A stretch of 9,282 nt of DNA from Anaerolineae bacterium (GTDB lineage: Bacteria > Chloroflexota > Anaerolineae > Aggregatilineales > UBA2796). Position 1 is the stretch's first letter. Every line of letters starts with the position of its first letter. The notes beneath the pieces are model-generated. The model made no database searches and was not told where the DNA came from. It worked only from the letters and a program-made list of their open reading frames with translations. The position numbers were made by a program, and so were the translations under genes. Shown one piece after another: positions 6,184 to 9,282 of the stretch. The stretch is from the NCBI GenBank assembly GCA_020851855.1, contig JADZBY010000708.1:1-9282 (forward strand), read 5' to 3'.

Positions 6184-6324
6184 GGACCTCACCCCCTGGC
6201 CCCCTCTCTACGCGGTACTCCGCGTGGAGAGGGGGAACGGCATAGGTTCGCTGGCTCCCCTCTCTACGGCTGCTGGGGTCCCCGCTGGGGTGGCAGTCGT
6301 GGAGAGGGGTTGGGGGTGAGGTCC
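6184..6324. repeat. 141-bp palindromic element with inverted ends and two nested hairpins (MITE/REP-like)
   Basis: The ends are inverted copies: GGACCTCACCCCC at 6184-6196 against GGGGGTGAGGTCC at 6312-6324, exact over 13 bp. The similarity continues inward, imperfectly, for about 28 bp. Inside are two hairpins. One has 16-bp arms (6200-6215 with 6220-6235), a TACT loop and one G-U pair. The other has arms at 6257-6272 and 6294-6309 with two mismatched or wobble positions. The two hairpins share the CCCCTCTCTACG arm, so the inside looks duplicated. No open frame and no clear target-site duplication is seen. It begins 12 bp after the membrane protein gene and could also work as a terminator, but there is no T-tract. 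Confidence 0.8.
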
Positions 6325-6375
6325 AAGCGTTGACGTCGTCTCTCTGGGCGATGTCCGCCGGTCGAAGTTCATGAC

Positions 6376-6413
6376 ACCCTCTGGACCCGCAGCGTGCGCT
6401 GCGCGCAGAGGGT
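6376..6413. repeat. Imperfect nested hairpin
   Basis: ACCCTCTG (6376-6383) pairs with CAGAGGGT (6406-6413), and inside it GCAGCG (6389-6394) pairs with CGCTGC (6397-6402). It lies between the palindromic element and the tandem array. No function is evident; it may be a further decayed repeat unit. Confidence 0.45.
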
Positions 6414-6429
6414 AGAGGTAACCGGGCGG

Positions 6430-6577
6430 CGGACGAGGCAGGCGGCGGACGAGGCGGGGCGGACGAGGCGCGGCGGACGAGGCAGCGGCGGACGAGGCGG
6501 CGGCGGACGAGGCAGGCGGCGGACGAGGCAGCGGCGGACGAGGCGGCCAGCGGACGAGGCGCGGCGGCGGACGAGGC
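6430..6577. repeat. Ten-copy degenerate tandem repeat, core CGGACGAGGC
   Basis: The 10-base core CGGACGAGGC occurs exactly ten times, starting at 6430, 6446, 6460, 6474, 6489, 6504, 6520, 6535, 6551 and 6568. Start-to-start spacing is 14-17 bp, so only 4-7 variable G/C-rich bases separate the cores. The period is not a multiple of three, and open frames across it give low-complexity Ser/Ala/Arg strings, so it is not coding. The spacers are far too short for CRISPR. The last core is the left arm of the palindrome at 6569-6588. Confidence 0.85.
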
Positions 6578-6625
6578 AGGCCTCGTCCCTACACGGCATT
6601 CGTAGGGACAACGCCTGCGTTGTCC
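6569..6625. repeat. Chain of three overlapping palindromes (REP-like)
   Basis: Three inverted repeats overlap end to end. GGACGAGGC-AG-GCCTCGTCC lies at 6569-6588. GTCCCTAC (6585-6592) pairs with GTAGGGAC (6602-6609). GGACAACGC-CT-GCGTTGTCC lies at 6606-6625. The two outer palindromes share the same plan, 9-bp arms and a 2-base spacer, but different core bases. This suggests two members of one hairpin family placed head to head around a CCCTAC/GTAGGG stem. Alternative pairings would be mutually exclusive in RNA. Confidence 0.7.
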
Positions 6626-6677
6626 GTCTTCCCCTATAACCCCCGCCCTCACCTGTCTTCACAGCCCGATGACGGCA

Positions 6678-6683
6678 TATAAT
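6678..6683 (+). promoter_or_regulatory. Candidate -10 box (TATAAT) of the amidohydrolase operon
   Basis: A perfect TATAAT lies 34 bases before the amidohydrolase start. Transcription would begin near 6690, a leader of about 28 bases. This also argues against the in-frame ATG at 6682, which would lie upstream of the transcript. The -35 region is not convincing. Confidence 0.55.
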
Positions 6684-6717
6684 GGAGCACAGTGAACGAC
6701 GCAGAAAAGGACGTTAT

Positions 6718-7926
6718 ATGACCGCGACGGTAGATACCGACTGGATGGCGGCGGCGGAAGCGCTCGCGGACGAGATGATCGCCCGGCGGCGTGACCTGCA
6801 TCGCCACCCGGAGCTTGCCTTTGAAGAAGTGCGCACGGCGGGCATTGTCGCGCGGGAACTGGGCGAACTCGGCCTGGAAGTGGCGACGGGCGTGGGCCGG
6901 ACGGGCGTCGTCGGCGTGCTGGAAGGCGCGTCGGACGGCCCGACGGTGCTCGTGCGCTGTGACATGGACGCCCTGCCCATCGCCGAGGCCAACCAGACCG
7001 ATTACGTATCCGAGATGCCGGGCAAAATGCACGCCTGTGGCCACGACGGGCACACCGCCATCGGCCTTGCCGTGGCGAAAATGCTCGCCGCGCGGCGCGA
7101 CCGGATCGCCGGGCGGATCAAATTCATGTTCCAGCCCGCCGAAGAGATCGCCCAGGGCGCGATGGCCATGATCGACGACGGCGTGCTCGAATCGCCCGCG
7201 CCGCAGGTCGCGCTTGGCCTGCACCTGTGGAACGAGATGCCGGTCGGCGTGGTTGGGCTGGTCGATGGCCCGATGATGGCCAGCGCGAACACGTTTGAGA
7301 TCACCGTGCGCGGGCGCGGCGGCCACGGCGCAATGCCCGACCAGACGCGCGACCCGCTGCTGGCCGGCGCGCACATCGTCACGGCGCTGCAATCCATCGT
7401 CAGCCGCAACGTGAGCGGCCTGGACACGGCGGCGCTCTCCGTGTGCAGCTTCAACGCGGGCTTCACGCACAACGTGATCCCCGCCGAGGCGCGCCTGACC
7501 GGCACGTTCCGCACCTACCGCCAGGAAACGAACGACATGGTGAGCGCCCGGCTGCGCGAGATCGCGGCGGGCGTCGCGGCGGCGCTTGGCGTCGCGGCGG
7601 ATGTGGCGCTACGCCAGCTGACGCCGCCGCTGATCAACGACGCGGCGACGAACCGGCAGCTGCGCGACGCATTCGCGCGCCTGAACCTGGAGCAGCGGGG
7701 CGCGCCCATCACCTGGGACGGCGACGCGCGCACGATGGCCTCGGAAGACATGGCCTGCATCCTGGCGCGCACACCGGGCACGTTCCTGTTCGTCGGCTCG
7801 GCCAATGCGGCGCGTGGACTGGACTACGCGCACCACCACCCGCGTTTCGATTTTGACGAACGGGCGCTGGCGCTGGGGGCCGGGCTGCTGGCGGCGGCTG
7901 TGGCTGCCTATGTCGTCCCGGCTTAG
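6718..7926 (+). CDS. M20-family amidohydrolase (M20D, N-acyl amino acid/hippurate hydrolase-like)
   Basis: A complete 402-residue metal-dependent amidohydrolase, usual length for the M20D/IAA-amino acid hydrolase group. These enzymes split N-acyl amino acids or small dipeptide-like amides. Motifs in order: RRDLHRHPELAFEE (24-37), CDMDALP (81-87), MHACGHDGHT (104-113) with Cys107 and His109 as likely metal ligands, PAEE (140-143) with the catalytic and metal glutamates, GLHLW with His169, GRGGHGAMPD (199-208, dimerisation-domain His203), and AHHHPRFDFDE (371-381) with a final metal histidine. No signal peptide is seen, so it is cytoplasmic. The ATG at 6718 has AAGGA 6 bases upstream; an ATG at 6682 overlaps the TATAAT and was rejected. 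The next gene overlaps or closely follows. The exact substrate cannot be told. Confidence 0.92.
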   Translation: MTATVDTDWMAAAEALADEMIARRRDLHRHPELAFEEVRTAGIVARELGELGLEVATGVGRTGVVGVLEGASDGPTVLVRCDMDALPIAEANQTDYVSEMPGKMHACGHDGHTAIGLAVAKMLAARRDRIAGRIKFMFQPAEEIAQGAMAMIDDGVLESPAPQVALGLHLWNEMPVGVVGLVDGPMMASANTFEITVRGRGGHGAMPDQTRDPLLAGAHIVTALQSIVSRNVSGLDTAALSVCSFNAGFTHNVIPAEARLTGTFRTYRQETNDMVSARLREIAAGVAAALGVAADVALRQLTPPLINDAATNRQLRDAFARLNLEQRGAPITWDGDARTMASEDMACILARTPGTFLFVGSANAARGLDYAHHHPRFDFDERALALGAGLLAAAVAAYVVPA

Positions 7927-8431
7927 GGGCTGGCGCGCGGCAGAGCGGCCCACTCGCCCGCGCGAGTGGGTGCAGCTCCCGTTTTTTGTCTACGGCACGC
8001 TGCGGCCCGGCCAGGCGAACTACCGGCTTCTGCTTGAGGGGTACACGGTGGCCGAAATCCCTGCTAAGATCGAGGGCATGGCGCTCTATTCGCTGCGCAC
8101 CTTCCCGATCATCGTGGAAGCCGAGCCGGAGTCGGTGGTGCGCGGCGACGTGATGGTCATCCACCCGGTGCATTACGAGCAGGCGGTGCGCGCGCTCGAT
8201 CACCTGGAAGGCTACGATCCGGCATCCGATCCGGAGCGCTGCCTGTACCGCCGGGTGAAGCGCCGCGTGGCGCTGGACACGGGCGGCGCGGCGCTGGCGT
8301 GGGTGTATGTGGGCAACCGGGCGCTTCTGGGCGACCACGTGCACGCGCCCATCCCGGACGGCGACTGGCTGCGTTACCAGCGCCAGCGGGCGCGCAATTG
8401 GACAGGGAGTAGTGGAGACGCGAGAGACTGA
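7910..8431 (+). CDS. Gamma-glutamylcyclotransferase-like protein (GGCT/AIG2 fold)
   Basis: The family hallmark FVYGTLRPG (26-34) forms the glycine-rich substrate loop. Glu100 in LDHLEGYDP matches the catalytic glutamate of gamma-glutamylcyclotransferases. Strand ALAWVYVG (128-135) completes the barrel. GGCT enzymes release 5-oxoproline from gamma-glutamyl amino acids or gamma-glutamylamines; many bacterial members are uncharacterised. The start is unsure. The ATG at 7910 overlaps the amidohydrolase by 17 bp and gives 173 residues, with 20 N-terminal residues unlike the family. A GTG at 7970 would begin MQLPFFVYG, a more typical N-terminus, but has no good ribosome-binding site and sits at the end of a 9-bp hairpin (7949-7957 with 7962-7970). 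The stop shares one base with the next start (TGATG), so the two are translationally coupled. Confidence 0.85.
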   Translation: MSSRLRGWRAAERPTRPREWVQLPFFVYGTLRPGQANYRLLLEGYTVAEIPAKIEGMALYSLRTFPIIVEAEPESVVRGDVMVIHPVHYEQAVRALDHLEGYDPASDPERCLYRRVKRRVALDTGGAALAWVYVGNRALLGDHVHAPIPDGDWLRYQRQRARNWTGSSGDARD

Positions 8432-9084
8432 TGCCGCAGGTGAACGTGATCCGTTGGCGCGATGGCGAGGGTTGGATTATTCTGGCAGGCAGCAGCGCCG
8501 AATCGACGGAAGAGGCGCTCGACATCGCCGCCCAGGCCCTCGGCCAGAACCGGCTGCACGAGCCGGTTGCCTATGTGTGGGCCGCGGGCGATGAGGACAG
8601 CGCCGACCGCCACCTGGACCTGCTCGAAGACCTGGGCGCGCCGACCGGCTTTCTGGTGGACATCCTGACCCAGGACGACGAGACGATTCGCCGCCAGGTC
8701 GAAGAGGCGGGCATGGTCATCCTGGGCGACGGGCCGGACGTGGAGCGCCTGCGCTCGGCGTTGCAGGGCGCGGCCAGCGAAGGCATCGCCGCCGTGCACG
8801 ACCGGGGCGGCGTGATCCTGGGCCTCGGCGCGGGCGCGGCGGTGCTGGGCAGCATCGTGAACGGCGGCGGGCGCGGCCTGGGCTGGATCGAAGGCGCGGC
8901 CATCATCCCACGCCACGAAGACGCCGGGCAAAGCCAGCGCCTTCGGGCCTTGCTGGGCGAATACCCCGACGCCATCGGGCTGGGCATTGGCAGCGACTCG
9001 GCGCTGGCGCTCGGCCCCGATGGGCAGGTCGAGCCGTGGGGAGCGGGCCGCATCACGGTGGCGCTGGGGCGGGATGTGCGCTGA
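8431..9084 (+). CDS. Peptidase S51/cyanophycinase-like protein lacking the catalytic serine
   Basis: The 217-residue protein follows the plan of the C-terminal part of S51 peptidases (cyanophycinase, dipeptidase E), which use a Ser in GTSAGA. Matching features: VILGDGPDVERLRSAL (97-111, like the GGDQ block), GVILGLGAGAAVLGS (127-141), IIPRHED (158-164) with His162, and IGLGIGSDSALALG (182-195, like the IGIDEDTALV block). At the nucleophile position it has Gly133 (GLGAGA in place of GTSAGA), so peptidase activity is unlikely. It may bind a ligand or act as a regulatory partner. The first 60 residues do not resemble the family as clearly. It is shorter than cyanophycinase (about 270 residues) and close to dipeptidase E. 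Its ATG overlaps the GGCT-like stop by one base. Alternative: a broader class I glutamine amidotransferase-like domain. Confidence 0.72.
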   Translation: MPQVNVIRWRDGEGWIILAGSSAESTEEALDIAAQALGQNRLHEPVAYVWAAGDEDSADRHLDLLEDLGAPTGFLVDILTQDDETIRRQVEEAGMVILGDGPDVERLRSALQGAASEGIAAVHDRGGVILGLGAGAAVLGSIVNGGGRGLGWIEGAAIIPRHEDAGQSQRLRALLGEYPDAIGLGIGSDSALALGPDGQVEPWGAGRITVALGRDVR

Positions 9085-9091
9085 CCGGCGC

Positions 9092-9282
9092 ATGACGGCA
9101 TCAACGATGGACGTGACGCCGATGACAGACGAAGCGCTCGACAATCTCACCGGCGACGTGGACGGCTCGCCGCACATTCACCACGTCCGCGCCGAGCGGC
9201 CCGTTGACTTCACGCCCCGGCGGGTCGTCTCGCTCGTGCCCAGCCTGACCGAAACGCTCTTTGACCTGGACCTGGGCGACCG
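9092..9282 (+). CDS. BtuF/TroA-like helical-backbone metal or cobalamin-binding protein (cut by window edge)
   Basis: The visible 63 residues end with RRVVSLVPSLTETLFDLDLG. This is the conserved N-terminal strand-helix of periplasmic binding proteins for vitamin B12 and iron chelates (BtuF/FhuD fold). The preceding 40 residues are polar and acidic, with neither a signal peptide nor a lipobox. The product could therefore be cytoplasmic, as in some predicted cobalamin-binding proteins, or the start could be misplaced. In-frame ATG codons lie at 9092, 9107 and 9122; none has a clearly better ribosome-binding site, so the longest is given. It starts 7 bp after the S51-like gene and is likely cotranscribed. 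Confidence 0.7.
   Translation, partial: MTASTMDVTPMTDEALDNLTGDVDGSPHIHHVRAERPVDFTPRRVVSLVPSLTETLFDLDLGD

Noticed and set aside
6430..6577. CRISPR array
   Set aside because: Repeat cores are 10 bases with 4-7 base gaps, no spacers of normal length, and no cas genes nearby.
6101..6652. A 183-codon minus-strand frame across the repeat region
   Set aside because: Its product is low-complexity Ser/Ala/Arg/Pro sequence made by the tandem repeat and palindromes, with a repeat period that breaks frame.
7949..7970. Terminator between the amidohydrolase and the GGCT-like gene
   Set aside because: The 9-bp hairpin is not followed by a T-tract and lies inside or at the start of the next coding region.

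Overview
This is a GC-rich, gene-dense bacterial window. It carries nine genes complete or nearly so, one tRNA gene, two genes cut by the edges, and one repeat-rich intergenic stretch. The high GC, the TAGAAT/TATAAT -10 boxes, short operons and REP-like palindromes with 'CCTCACCCCC' ends would suit a Chloroflexota (Anaerolineae-like) genome. That placement is inference: no marker gene here fixes the phylum.

Layout. Minus strand, 1-2147: a short operon runs leftward, with a MurA-like enolpyruvyl transferase, an alpha/beta hydrolase, and the first 22 codons of a gene with a hydrophobic N-terminus. Plus strand, 2233-3574: a strong sigma70-type promoter, a tRNA-Tyr(GUA), an intrinsic terminator, a second promoter, and a tyrosyl-tRNA synthetase. 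Plus strand, 3717-5627: a class III (SIRT5/CobB-like) sirtuin followed 21 bp later by an exported protein of unknown function. 5737-6171: a small four-helix membrane protein. 6172-6717: a gene-free stretch holding a 141-bp palindromic element, a ten-copy degenerate tandem repeat and several hairpins. 6718-9282: a tightly packed plus-strand run with an M20-family amidohydrolase, a gamma-glutamylcyclotransferase-like protein, a peptidase S51-like protein without its catalytic serine, and the start of a BtuF-like helical-backbone metal/cobalamin-binding protein.

The main result is the tyrosine locus. The synthetase is of the archaeal/eukaryal kind: it has a short C-terminal domain ending in an LHPMDLKNAV block and no S4 domain. 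The tRNA-Tyr about 117 bp upstream has the matching archaeal/eukaryal identity features, namely a C1-G72 first pair, A73 and a 5-nt variable loop. Typical bacterial tRNA-Tyr has G1-C72 and a long variable arm. The D-arm still looks like that of a bacterial long-arm tRNA, so the tRNA may be a mosaic or remodelled bacterial gene. Together they look like a self-contained archaeal-type tyrosine charging pair in a bacterial genome.

Other points of interest are the MurA-like enzyme with changes at the Lys22, Arg91 and Cys115 positions, the S51-like protein with Gly in place of the nucleophile, and a tandem repeat whose unit is one arm of the palindrome at its end.
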